Of a stretch of DNA of 64,000 nt, positions 48,777 through 56,915 are shown one piece after another (the first letter of the stretch is position 1; each line of letters begins with the position of its first letter). The position numbers and the translations under genes were made by a program. Source of the stretch: Actinoplanes auranticolor. GTDB taxonomy: Bacteria; Actinomycetota; Actinomycetes; Mycobacteriales; Micromonosporaceae. The DNA is taken from positions 62,001 to 126,000 of the forward strand of contig NZ_BOQL01000080.1 in NCBI RefSeq assembly GCF_018332655.1, in the 5' to 3' direction. A model generated the notes under the pieces. It worked only from the letters and a program-made list of their open reading frames with translations, was not told where the DNA came from and did not search any database.

Positions 48777-50060
48777 TCAGCCGCCGATGACGATCCGGCG
48801 GATGCCCTCGAGGCGCTCCGGGTCGGTGGTGCGGCGACCGTCGACGATCACCTTGACGCCGGGCAGGTCCGCAGCGGTGAGGGTGCGGTACTCGGCGTGG
48901 TCGGCCTGCACGACCGCCGCGCCCAGCTCCTCGCCGTTCCACGGCGGCAGGCCCAGCGCGGTCAGCTCGGCGGTGGAGTACATCGGGTCCGACACGTACG
49001 GCTTCGCGCCCCGGCGGCGCAGCTCCTCCACGGCCGGGAAGACGCCGGAGAACGCCGTCTCCTTGACCCCGCCCCGGTAGGCGGCCCCGAGCACCAGCAC
49101 GCCGAGCCCGTTCAGGTCGCCGACCGCGGCGGCGAGCAGGTCGACCGCGTACGCCGGCATCGCCGCGTTGGCCTCACGGGCCGAGCGGACCACCGTGGCC
49201 GACGGGTCGTTCCACAGGTAGAGCCGCGGGTAGACCGGGATGCAGTGCCCGCCGACCGCGATCCCCGGCCGGTGGATGTGGCTGTACGGCTGGGTGTTGC
49301 AGGCGTCGATGACCAGGTTGACGTCGACGTCGATGGTGTCGGCGTACCGGGCGAACTGGTTGGCCAGCCCGATGTTGACGTCGCGGTAGGTGGTCTCGGC
49401 CAGCTTGGCCAGCTCGGCGGCCTCGGCCGAGCCCAGGTCCCAGACGCCGTTCGGGCGGTTCAGGTCGGGGCGGTCGTCGAAGTCGAGCACGGCCTCGTAG
49501 AACTCGACACCGCGCTGCGCCGACCCGGCGTCCACGCCGCCGACCAGCTTCGGGTACTTGCGCAGGTCGGCGAAGACCCGGCCGGTGAGCACCCGCTCGG
49601 GGCTGAAGACCAGGTGGAAGTCGCGCCCGGCGACCAGCCCGGAGCCCTCCTCGAGCAGCGGCGCCCACCGGGTGCGGGTGGTGCCGACCGGCAGCGTGGT
49701 CTCGTAGCTGACCAGGGTGCCCGGGCGCAGGCCGCGGGCGATGTCGCGGGTGGCGGACTCCATCCAGCCGAAGTCCGGGACGCCCTCACCGTCGACGAAC
49801 AGCGGCACCACGACGACGACGGCCTCGGCCTCGGCGACCGCGGCCGCGGTGTCGGTGGTGGCCGTCAGCAGACCGGCGTTGACCGCCTGCTTGAGCTTGA
49901 CGTCGAGGTCGGCCTCGCCCGGGAACGGCACCAGGCCGTCGTTGACGGTACGCACCGTCGGCTCGGAGACGTCCGCCCCGATCACGGTGTGTCCCTTGGA
50001 CGCGAACTGGACGGCGAGCGGCAGCCCGATCTTGCCCAGGGCGACGACACAGATCTTCAT
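48777..50060 (-). CDS. Nucleotide-sugar dehydrogenase (UDP-HexNAc 6-dehydrogenase type)
   Basis: This 427-residue enzyme has a Rossmann start (ICVVALGKIGLPLAVQFASKGHTVIGAD), VVVPLFVDGEG, the SPERVLTG loop, a central helix with AETTYRDVNIGLANQFA, and the catalytic Cys273 in GGHCIPVYP. It oxidises the C6 hydroxyl of a UDP-sugar to a carboxylate with two NAD+. By length and the SPERVLTG motif it belongs to the WecC/WbpA group (UDP-ManNAc or UDP-GlcNAc), not UDP-glucose. Together with the epimerase at 55193 it makes UDP-ManNAcA or feeds the diacetamido-uronate route. GGAGGA lies upstream of the ATG. Confidence 0.88.
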   Translation of the reverse strand: MKICVVALGKIGLPLAVQFASKGHTVIGADVSEPTVRTVNDGLVPFPGEADLDVKLKQAVNAGLLTATTDTAAAVAEAEAVVVVVPLFVDGEGVPDFGWMESATRDIARGLRPGTLVSYETTLPVGTTRTRWAPLLEEGSGLVAGRDFHLVFSPERVLTGRVFADLRKYPKLVGGVDAGSAQRGVEFYEAVLDFDDRPDLNRPNGVWDLGSAEAAELAKLAETTYRDVNIGLANQFARYADTIDVDVNLVIDACNTQPYSHIHRPGIAVGGHCIPVYPRLYLWNDPSATVVRSAREANAAMPAYAVDLLAAAVGDLNGLGVLVLGAAYRGGVKETAFSGVFPAVEELRRRGAKPYVSDPMYSTAELTALGLPPWNGEELGAAVVQADHAEYRTLTAADLPGVKVIVDGRRTTDPERLEGIRRIVIGG

Positions 50061-50217
50061 GCTGGGGGACTTCCTCCTTGGCAGCGACTGGTGCGTAGGC
50101 TCCGTGGAGGATACGCGCCAGAATTATCGAAGGCGCTGAGCCCTCACCGGTCTTGTCGACCAGACACGGTACCCTTCCCCCCGTCACGCGCCGTAGCGTT
50201 CAGCAGGAGGACTACCT

Positions 50218-51843
50218 ATGCCCGCCAATCAGGCCCGGGCCACGCGGGGCCGCGTCGTCATGCTCGTCGACAACGACGTGCGGGGCGATTCCCGGGTGCA
50301 GAAGGAGGCGCGGTCGATGGCCGCGGCCGGCTGGGAGGTCTTCCTGCTCGGCGAGCGCCGCGATTCGCCGCTCGAGACCTGGATGATCGGTGACGCCGAG
50401 GTCCGCCTGGTGCCGATGAACGACGCGCTGAACTCGACGCCCGCGCTCTGGCGCCGCAGCCTGCTCCGGCCGCTGGCCTACCCGATCGGCCGCGAGTCGG
50501 GGTACCGCCTGGAGCTCATCAAAGCCCGGCACGCCGAGCTCACCACCCGCTTCGCCCTGCTGAACGCGAAGCGGCGCGAGGGCGGTTCGGCAGCCGCGCA
50601 CGCTGCGGGCAAGGCCGCACTGCTTCCGGTACGGGTCACCCACAAGGCACTCAGCCTGTGGACGCGGTTCCGGGCCGGTGAGACGCGCCGGATGCGCCAG
50701 TTCCGCCGGGACGGCACCAAGGTGCTCAACCGCGCACAGGTCAAGTTCTGGCAGACCGCGATGGGCGACCGGGCCTGGCGCCGGCTCGACCCGTCGCTGT
50801 GGCAGTGGGAGCTGGCTTTCCGTAAGTCGATCGACAAGCTCCAGCCGGACATCATCCACGCCAACGACTTCCGGATGCTCGGCGTCGGCGCGCGCGCCAA
50901 GATCCGGGCCCGGGCCAAGGGCCGCAACACCAAGCTGGTCTGGGACGCCCACGAGTACGCCCCCGGCCTGGTGCCGAAGTACCACCACCGCTGGCTGCCC
51001 GCGATCACCGCGCACGAGGCCGAGTTCGCCCCGTACGCGGACGCCGTGGTGACCGTCTCACCGTCGCTGGCCGACCTGCTCCAGCAGGAGCACGGACTGG
51101 CCACCCGGCCCGATGTCGTGATGAACGCACCGGTGCAGGCACCCGCGGCGGACGAGAGCGCGGCGGCGGTGCCCGACCTGCGGACCGACTGCGGCATCGG
51201 CCCGGACGTGCCCCTGCTCGCCTACGTCGGTGGCATCACCCCGGTGCGCGGCGTCGACATCATCATCGACGCGCTGCCCCTGCTGCCCGAGGTCCACGTG
51301 GCGCTGGTCTCGGTGCACCCCAACGGCAAGAACCCGCTGGTCGACAAGCTGGTGGAGCGGGCCGTGGCGGCGGGCGTGGCCGACCGGGTGCACGCGCTGC
51401 CGTACGTCCCGCACTGGCAGGTGTCCGACTACCTGCGGCCCGCGGACGCGGCGGTCAGCCCCCTGCACCACCTGCCCAACCACGAGATCGCGTTGAGCAA
51501 CAAGTTCTTCGAGTACTCCCACGCCCGGCTGCCGCTGATCACCAGCGACATCCGGACGATGGCCGAGATGGTGCGCTCCACCGGTCAGGGTGAGGTCTTC
51601 AAGGCGGAGGACCTCGACGACTTCGTCCGCGTGGTCCGCCTGGTGCTGGCCGACCCGGACAAGTACCGCGCCGCCTACGACAAGGACGACCTGCTGCTGA
51701 GCTGGACCTGGGAGGCCCAGGCGGCCGTGCTGGACCGGGTCTACACCGAGCTCATGCCGGCCACCGCCGCGGTCACCGAGCCGGTCGTGGAGGCAGCCGA
51801 GGCGGCCACCACGACCGAGTCGCTGCCGCAGGCCGCCCGATGA
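50218..51843 (+). CDS. GT4-type glycosyltransferase
   Basis: This 541-residue GT-B enzyme starts at ATG 50218, seven bases after GGAGG. The N-terminal domain has VMLVDNDVRGDSRVQKEARSM and DIIHANDFRMLGVGA; a basic insert (~90-170) is unusual. The C-terminal domain holds the donor site: YVGGITPVRGVDIII, YVPHWQVSDYLRPADAAV and LSNKFFEYSHARLPLITSD (E-x7-E-like). It should transfer a sugar from a nucleotide donor on the cytoplasmic face. It overlaps the next gene by four bases (ATGA) and starts a run of six plus-strand genes. Confidence 0.88.
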   Translation: MPANQARATRGRVVMLVDNDVRGDSRVQKEARSMAAAGWEVFLLGERRDSPLETWMIGDAEVRLVPMNDALNSTPALWRRSLLRPLAYPIGRESGYRLELIKARHAELTTRFALLNAKRREGGSAAAHAAGKAALLPVRVTHKALSLWTRFRAGETRRMRQFRRDGTKVLNRAQVKFWQTAMGDRAWRRLDPSLWQWELAFRKSIDKLQPDIIHANDFRMLGVGARAKIRARAKGRNTKLVWDAHEYAPGLVPKYHHRWLPAITAHEAEFAPYADAVVTVSPSLADLLQQEHGLATRPDVVMNAPVQAPAADESAAAVPDLRTDCGIGPDVPLLAYVGGITPVRGVDIIIDALPLLPEVHVALVSVHPNGKNPLVDKLVERAVAAGVADRVHALPYVPHWQVSDYLRPADAAVSPLHHLPNHEIALSNKFFEYSHARLPLITSDIRTMAEMVRSTGQGEVFKAEDLDDFVRVVRLVLADPDKYRAAYDKDDLLLSWTWEAQAAVLDRVYTELMPATAAVTEPVVEAAEAATTTESLPQAAR

Positions 51844-53036
51844 CCGTGGCGCCGGGCGACCGGCACGTCACTGTCGTCTCGCCCTGGTATCCGACGCAGA
51901 TGTGGCCGTTCCGTGGTGCCTTCGTGCAGACCATGGTGGAGGCCACCGCGCACGGCTGCGACTCGATGACGGTCATGCACTGCGACCGGTGGTCGGCCCG
52001 GGTGAGCGACGCCGAGGACCGGGCGATCAACCAGGCGCACCTGGCGCTGCTGCCGCGGACCAAGCGGTCCTCGCCGACCGTCGGGGGCGCGACGCTGGAG
52101 TATCTGCCGGTGCCGATGCCGGTCGGCGGTGACTTCGCGTTCGTCGCGAACCGCCACGCGGCCACCCTGCGTGCCGTCTTCGCCGGGACGCCCATCGACG
52201 CGGCCGTGGTCCACGTGCACGAGGCGCTGCCCAGCGGCTGGGCGGTGCTCGAGCACCTGCGGCCGGAGACCAGGCTGTTCGTCACCGAGCACGCCAGCTT
52301 CCTGGAGCAGCTCCTCGACGAGCCGGAAGCCCGCGAGATGTACGACAAGGTGCTGGACCGTTGCGAGCACCTGTTCGTGGTCGGCGACGGCACCCGGGAC
52401 GTGCTGCTCAAGGCCCTGCCCCGGCATGCCGGCAAGGTCAGCCTGGTGGCCAACCCGATCTCCTTCACCGAGCCCCGGCCCGAGCCGGTGACCGAGCTGC
52501 GCCGCTGGCTCTTCGTCGGCGGGCTGATCCCCCGCAAGGGCGTCACCTGGCTGCTGGAGGCGTTCGCGAAGTGCCACGCCGAGGATCCGTCGCTGACCCT
52601 GACCATCGTCGGCGACGGTGAGCTGGGCACTCAGCTGCACGAGCGCACCGCGGAGCTCGGCCTGGAGACCGCGGTCACCTTCATGGGGTCGGTCGGCCCC
52701 GAGGTCGCGTTGCAGCTGATGCGCGAGCACGACCTGCTGGTGCACAACAGCCGCTGGGAGAGCTTCGGCGTGACGGTGGTCGAGGCGGTGGCCGCCGGGA
52801 TGCCGGTGCTGGTCACCCGGTGCGGCGGCCCGGAGGAGACGCTCGCCGGGATCGAGGATGCGGCCGGCGAGCTGGTCGCCGTCGAGGAGGACGACGCCGC
52901 GCTGGTCGAGGGTTACCGGCGGCTGCGCGACCGGTTCCCGGACGGCCTCGATCTTCCCAAGGCCCAGCAGGTCCTCGACGAACGCTACGGCTATCCCGCC
53001 GTGGCCAAGATGCATCACCGGGTGTGGTTCGAGTGA
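51840..53036 (+). CDS. GT4-type glycosyltransferase
   Basis: This 398-residue glycosyltransferase has the GT1/GT4 fold: TVVSPWYPTQMWPFRGAFVQTMVEA at the start, VVHVHEALPSGWAVLEHL and FVTEHASFLEQLLDE in the acceptor domain. The donor domain has FVGGLIPRKGVTWLLEAF, LTIVGDGELGTQL, HNSRWESFGVTVVEAVAAGMPVLVTRCGGPEET, the usual E-x7-E donor motif. Its ATG overlaps the stop of the gene before. The stop (TGA) lies within the GTGA start of the next gene, so three genes are translationally linked. Confidence 0.9.
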   Translation: MTVAPGDRHVTVVSPWYPTQMWPFRGAFVQTMVEATAHGCDSMTVMHCDRWSARVSDAEDRAINQAHLALLPRTKRSSPTVGGATLEYLPVPMPVGGDFAFVANRHAATLRAVFAGTPIDAAVVHVHEALPSGWAVLEHLRPETRLFVTEHASFLEQLLDEPEAREMYDKVLDRCEHLFVVGDGTRDVLLKALPRHAGKVSLVANPISFTEPRPEPVTELRRWLFVGGLIPRKGVTWLLEAFAKCHAEDPSLTLTIVGDGELGTQLHERTAELGLETAVTFMGSVGPEVALQLMREHDLLVHNSRWESFGVTVVEAVAAGMPVLVTRCGGPEETLAGIEDAAGELVAVEEDDAALVEGYRRLRDRFPDGLDLPKAQQVLDERYGYPAVAKMHHRVWFE

Positions 53037-53548
53037 ATGTCCTTTTCCTGGCGCTGGGCGCCGGCCGCCGGCGCGCGGTCACCGAGGAATCCGCCAAGGT
53101 GGTCGCGGACGGCGGTACGGCCACCGTGCTGGTCGCGGCGGCCAAGCAGTGGAAGCCCGGCGACTTCGCCCCCGGCGTGACGGTGATCGACTCCTCGGTC
53201 CTGCACCGCGACCAGCTGCCCTGGCGGATCGAGCGCCTGGTGGTCTACCGCGGTCCCCGGTTCGTGCTGAAGCGGGCGCTCGGCCGGCGGGGCAAAGCGG
53301 CGGTCCGCGCGTACGAGAAGAAGGTCGCCGACCGGTTCCACCGGCGCGTGTTCCTGCCGGTCCAGAAGAAACTGGGCGGGCCCTCCCGGAGCCGGCTGAT
53401 CGCCCAGCACATCAAGCGCAGCGCCCGCCCGTACGAGTGGATCGTGATCACCGACTCGAGATCCATGCCGGAGGCGGCGGAGGCGCTGGACACCCTCGGC
53501 GCGGGCACCCGTATCGGCCTGGTCTGGAGCGCCGACCACATCTCCTGA
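53033..53548 (+). CDS. Half-size GT-like protein, first paralogue
   Basis: GTG 53033 overlaps the previous stop and gives 171 residues. The start VLFLALGAGRRRAVTEESAK plus an alternating beta/alpha pattern resembles the N-terminal Rossmann half of GT-B glycosyltransferases, but there is no donor domain. A basic helix around FHRRVFLPVQKKL, then YEWIVITDSRSMPEAAEALDTL and the ending GLVWSADHIS all have counterparts, in the same order, in the protein at 56331 (HRKMFWPVFKA, ADRIVAADQPAIPLAWRLA, TALDRKPYVS). The two look like divergent paralogues of one small family. The role is unknown; possibly an accessory to the adjacent glycosyltransferases. Confidence 0.65.
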   Translation: MNVLFLALGAGRRRAVTEESAKVVADGGTATVLVAAAKQWKPGDFAPGVTVIDSSVLHRDQLPWRIERLVVYRGPRFVLKRALGRRGKAAVRAYEKKVADRFHRRVFLPVQKKLGGPSRSRLIAQHIKRSARPYEWIVITDSRSMPEAAEALDTLGAGTRIGLVWSADHIS

Positions 53549-53662
53549 GCAAGATCGGGATATTCGGCGATGATCGTCCCGCGGTGCCGACCGCGGACGA
53601 CACAGAGGTACTAGTCTGCCGAGGATCACTTCACCGTTCCCACTGCGAAAGTGGATCATGCT

Positions 53663-54307
53663 ATGACGCTGCGGCTCACCGACGCGGAAGTCTCCAAGTT
53701 CTGGAACGACCGTCATCAACGGGAGAGCGACCTGAAGTCGGGTGGCCACGTCTCGTACGACGAGGCCACCAACACCATGTTCTACCTGCGACGGCTGAGC
53801 ATGCTGATGGACCGCATCGGGCTGCAGAGCAACCCGGTGGCACCGCTCTACCTGCTCGACGCGGGCTGCGGCAAGGGCTACTTCAGCCGGGAGCTCGCCA
53901 AGTTCGGCCACCAGGTCGACGGCATCGACCGCAGCGAGGCAGCGATCGCGCAGTGCCGGGAGCAGGGTGGCGGCCCCCGTTACCACCAGACCGGGCTGGC
54001 CGACTGGCGGACGCCGTGGCTCTACGACGCCGTCTTCACCGTCGACGTGCTCTTCCACATCATGGACGACGTGGAGTGGGAGCGCGCGACCCGCAATCTG
54101 GCCTCGCTGGTGCGGCTCGGCGGCAAGCTCATCATCGGCGACTGGGGCCAGGACAACGACCACGTCTTCGGCAGCTACCAGATCTGCCGGGGCCGGGACA
54201 CGTACCTGCCGTTGCTCGATGCCTGCGGTATGCGTTTCGACAGCTGGGAGCCGTACCGCTTCCGGCGGAGCCCCATCGGGTTCTACACCTTCACCCGCAT
54301 CGGCTGA
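53663..54307 (+). CDS. SAM-dependent methyltransferase of the glycan locus
   Basis: ATG 53663 gives 214 residues; GTG 53651 (four codons earlier) is also possible. Motif I is YLLDAGCGKGYFSREL, then VDGIDRSEAAIAQC (acidic loop), DAVFTVDVLFHIMDD and LVRLGGKLIIGDWGQ. The overall form is a class I methyltransferase of the small-molecule/sugar type. Methylation of a sugar or a polymer end is likely given its neighbours, which is inference. TAGTCT about 53613 may be its -10, as the 115-base gap after 53548 is otherwise empty. Confidence 0.82.
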   Translation: MTLRLTDAEVSKFWNDRHQRESDLKSGGHVSYDEATNTMFYLRRLSMLMDRIGLQSNPVAPLYLLDAGCGKGYFSRELAKFGHQVDGIDRSEAAIAQCREQGGGPRYHQTGLADWRTPWLYDAVFTVDVLFHIMDDVEWERATRNLASLVRLGGKLIIGDWGQDNDHVFGSYQICRGRDTYLPLLDACGMRFDSWEPYRFRRSPIGFYTFTRIG

Positions 54308-54322
54308 GGAGCGGCGGACACC

Positions 54323-55147
54323 ATGCTCGTACGAGAACTGCTACCACTTTTCGAAGACGTCACCACCATCCTCGAGGTGAGTGAGAGCGGGAAGGCCCTC
54401 CAGGAGCAGCTGCGCGCTCCCGAGGAGGCGGCCTACCGGCCCTACGTGCCCGGCGAGAAGATGGACTCCGGCACGGTGGTCGTCGCCTTCCTGGGGCCCA
54501 ACCCCGCGACCCACATCGACGCGGCGACGGTCGCGCCGGCGCTGCAGGAGCTGCCCCTCGGCGGCCGGGCGCTGCTGCTGCTCGGCTGGCCGGTGGCGGA
54601 CCTGCCGTACCACGGGGTGCTGGACGAGCTGATCAACGCCGGCTGCCAGGTGCTGCAGGTGATCCCGCTCGACAACGCGGTGGGGCACCGGGCGCACTGT
54701 GCCGTGCTGGCCGCGCGGGTCGACCGGCTGGCACCGCTGCGTCCGTACCTGGCGGACGAGCCGGTCGTGGTCGACGGCGACGCGCCCGATCTGCGCGCGC
54801 TGCTCCGGTTGACCGGCGAGAAGGTCTTCAGCGATCTGCTCGACCGCCCCCTGCGCCGCAAGCTGGCCGAGGCCGAGGACCGGGTGAGCGAGCAGGACGA
54901 GCACATCAAGCAGCTGGAGAAGGACCTGGCCGCCCGGGACGCGACGATCGCCAAGGCGGAGACCCGGCTGGCGCGGGCGCGCAACGACATCGCCAAGCTG
55001 CAGGCCTCCACGACCTTCCGGGTCGGCACCACGATCGTGCAGGGCGCCCGCCGCCCCGGCAAGGCCATCGTCAGCGTGCCGGTCGGGCTGGTCCGCATCT
55101 GGCGCAAGCGCGGCGTGACCGGCGGGACCACCGATCGGCCGGCCTGA
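54323..55147 (+). CDS. Hypothetical protein with C-terminal coiled coil
   Basis: This 274-residue protein has an N-terminal domain (1-~165) with a Rossmann-like pattern (VVVAFLGPNPATHID, GGRALLLLGWPVADLPYHGVLDEL) that recalls methyltransferase-like folds without a SAM motif. A coiled coil follows (~185-235, VSEQDEHIKQLEKDLAARD), then a basic amphipathic tail (FRVGTTIVQGARRPGKA...LVRIWRKR) that could sit on the membrane. Coiled coil plus such a tail is often seen in proteins of glycosyltransferase clusters. The family is not recognised. It follows the methyltransferase by 15 bases. Confidence 0.6.
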   Translation: MLVRELLPLFEDVTTILEVSESGKALQEQLRAPEEAAYRPYVPGEKMDSGTVVVAFLGPNPATHIDAATVAPALQELPLGGRALLLLGWPVADLPYHGVLDELINAGCQVLQVIPLDNAVGHRAHCAVLAARVDRLAPLRPYLADEPVVVDGDAPDLRALLRLTGEKVFSDLLDRPLRRKLAEAEDRVSEQDEHIKQLEKDLAARDATIAKAETRLARARNDIAKLQASTTFRVGTTIVQGARRPGKAIVSVPVGLVRIWRKRGVTGGTTDRPA

Positions 55148-55192
55148 CGCACCGCTCCCCCCGACCCCTGAAGTTCACGGAGAAATAACGCG

Positions 55193-56284
55193 ATGAAGGT
55201 AATGAGCATTGTCGGTGCCCGGCCTCAGCTGGTGAAGCTGGCCCCCATCGCACACGCTTTCGCCGGCACCGGTCACCAGCACGTGATCGTCCACACCGGA
55301 CAGCACTACGACGTCAACCTCTCCGACGTCTTCTTCACCGGCCTGGGCATCCCGGACCCGGACGTCCACCTGGGGGTGGGCTCGGGCAGCCACGGCGTGC
55401 AGACCGGCGCCGTCCTGGGCGCGATGGACCCGGTGCTGGAGCGGGAGCAGCCGGACTGGGTGCTGGTCTACGGCGACACCAACTCCACGCTGGCCGGCGC
55501 GGTGGCCGCGGTCAAGATGCACATCCCGGTGGCCCACCTCGAGGCCGGCCTGCGGTCGTTCAACCGCCGGATGCCCGAGGAGCACAACCGCGTGCTCACC
55601 GACCACGCGGCCGACCTGCTGCTGGCCCCGACCGAGGAAGCCGTGCGGCACCTGCGGGCCGAGGGCCTGGGCGACCGCACCGAGCTGGTCGGCGACGTCA
55701 TGGTCGACGTGTGCCTGCGGGTCCGCGACGACGTGCTGGCCGGTCGCCACTCCGCCCCGGCGCTGCCCGAGGGCATCGACCCGGAGAAGCCGTACCTGCT
55801 GGCCACCCTGCACCGCGCGGAGAACACCGACGACCCGAAGCGGCTGGCCCTGCTCGTGGACGCCCTCGCCGACCTGCCCGTCCCGGTCGCGCTGCTGGCC
55901 CACCCGCGGCTCGTGGCGCGGGCCGAGTCCCAGGGCCTGAAGCTGCAGCGTGGCGCTGTGCACGTCGGGGAGCCGCTGCCGTACGCCTCGATGGTGGCCG
56001 GCGTGCTCGGCTCGTCCGGCGTGGTCACCGACTCGGGTGGCCTGCAGAAGGAGGCCTTCCTGCTGGGCCGCCCGTGCACGACGCTGCGGACCGAGACGGA
56101 GTGGGTCGAGACGCTGGTGGACGGCTGGAACCACCTGGTCACCGACCCGGCCGAGCTCGGCGACGACTGGGCCAAGCTGGCCACCCGGCCCGCACCGCAG
56201 TTCGAGCGCGGCACCCCGTACGGCGACGGCGCGGCCGCGAAGCGGGTCGTCGAGGTCCTCGCCGAGCGTTTCGCCGCCCGCTGA
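55193..56284 (+). CDS. wecB: UDP-N-acetylglucosamine 2-epimerase (non-hydrolysing)
   Basis: This 363-residue enzyme has the family hallmarks: VMSIVGARPQLVKLAPI, HTGQHYDVNLSDVFF, VYGDTNSTLAGAVAA, HLEAGLRSFNRRMPEEHNR, LATLHRAENTD, VTDSGGLQKEAFLLGRPCTTLRTETEWVET. It inverts C2 of UDP-GlcNAc, or of a UDP-2,3-diacetamido-glucuronate as in WbpI, giving the manno form. Which one depends on the other sugar enzymes of the locus; the Wbp-type set is complete here. A GGAG stands upstream of the ATG, and a strong hairpin follows the stop. Confidence 0.92.
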   Translation: MKVMSIVGARPQLVKLAPIAHAFAGTGHQHVIVHTGQHYDVNLSDVFFTGLGIPDPDVHLGVGSGSHGVQTGAVLGAMDPVLEREQPDWVLVYGDTNSTLAGAVAAVKMHIPVAHLEAGLRSFNRRMPEEHNRVLTDHAADLLLAPTEEAVRHLRAEGLGDRTELVGDVMVDVCLRVRDDVLAGRHSAPALPEGIDPEKPYLLATLHRAENTDDPKRLALLVDALADLPVPVALLAHPRLVARAESQGLKLQRGAVHVGEPLPYASMVAGVLGSSGVVTDSGGLQKEAFLLGRPCTTLRTETEWVETLVDGWNHLVTDPAELGDDWAKLATRPAPQFERGTPYGDGAAAKRVVEVLAERFAAR

Positions 56285-56288
56285 CGAA

Positions 56289-56316
56289 GAAGGGGCCCCC
56301 GCTCGGGGGCCCCTTC
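56289..56316. terminator. Strong bidirectional terminator
   Basis: GAAGGGGCCCCC (56289-56300), loop GCTC, GGGGGCCCCTTC (56305-56316): a perfect 12-base stem between the epimerase and the convergent gene at 56331. Confidence 0.8.
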
Positions 56317-56330
56317 CACTATGACTACCT

Positions 56331-56915
56331 CTAACTGACGTACGGCTTGCGATCCAGCGCCGTCGTCGCGCGTACCCCTGGATAGCGGCGTGCCAGCCGC
56401 CAGGCCAGCGGGATGGCCGGCTGGTCGGCCGCCACGATGCGGTCGGCGCCGGCCAGGTCCAGCTCCGCGGCGCGACCCTGGGCCCGGCGGGACAGGATCA
56501 CCGGGCGCGCGGCCTTGAACACCGGCCAGAACATCTTGCGGTGGATGCCCTTGGACATCCGCGACTGGAGGCGCCGGCTCAGCGCCAGGCCCGCGTCCAC
56601 CTTCTTCAGCGCCGGCCGGCCGACGGTCAACGACCGCGCCTTGCCGAACGCCTTGGCCGGGACGCTGAACAGCAGGCCGTGCTCGATCCGCCGGATCGGG
56701 AGCTCGCTCGCCTCGACGTCGAACACGTAGTGCACCCGGATCCGGGGGTCCAGCTCGACGTCCTGCGTGCTCTTGCTCTCCGGCAGGAGCAGGTCGACGT
56801 CGACGCCGGCCTCGGCCAGGTCCCGCACGTAGGACCGCACCCGCCAGGCGGGCTTGTAACTCATGGCGATGACGACGACGCGTGGCTTGGTCGCCGGTCC
56901 GGCTGGTGTGCTCAC
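56331..56915 (-). CDS. Half-size GT-like protein, second paralogue
   Basis: This 194-residue protein begins with PRVVVIAMSYKPAWRVRSYVRDLAEAGVDV and ends KPYVS. Like the protein at 53033 it shows only the N-terminal half of a GT-B-like fold with a basic middle (RMSKGIHRKMFWPVFKA). Aligned by eye the two share LPIRRIEHGLLF versus LPWRIERLVVY, HRKMFWPV versus HRRVFLPV and the alanine-rich last helix. It overlaps the glycosyltransferase gene 56912 by four bases, and the other copy overlaps the glycosyltransferase 51840. Each copy is thus coupled to a GT4 gene, which suggests a helper or an accessory acceptor-side domain. Confidence 0.65.
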   Translation of the reverse strand: MSTPAGPATKPRVVVIAMSYKPAWRVRSYVRDLAEAGVDVDLLLPESKSTQDVELDPRIRVHYVFDVEASELPIRRIEHGLLFSVPAKAFGKARSLTVGRPALKKVDAGLALSRRLQSRMSKGIHRKMFWPVFKAARPVILSRRAQGRAAELDLAGADRIVAADQPAIPLAWRLARRYPGVRATTALDRKPYVS

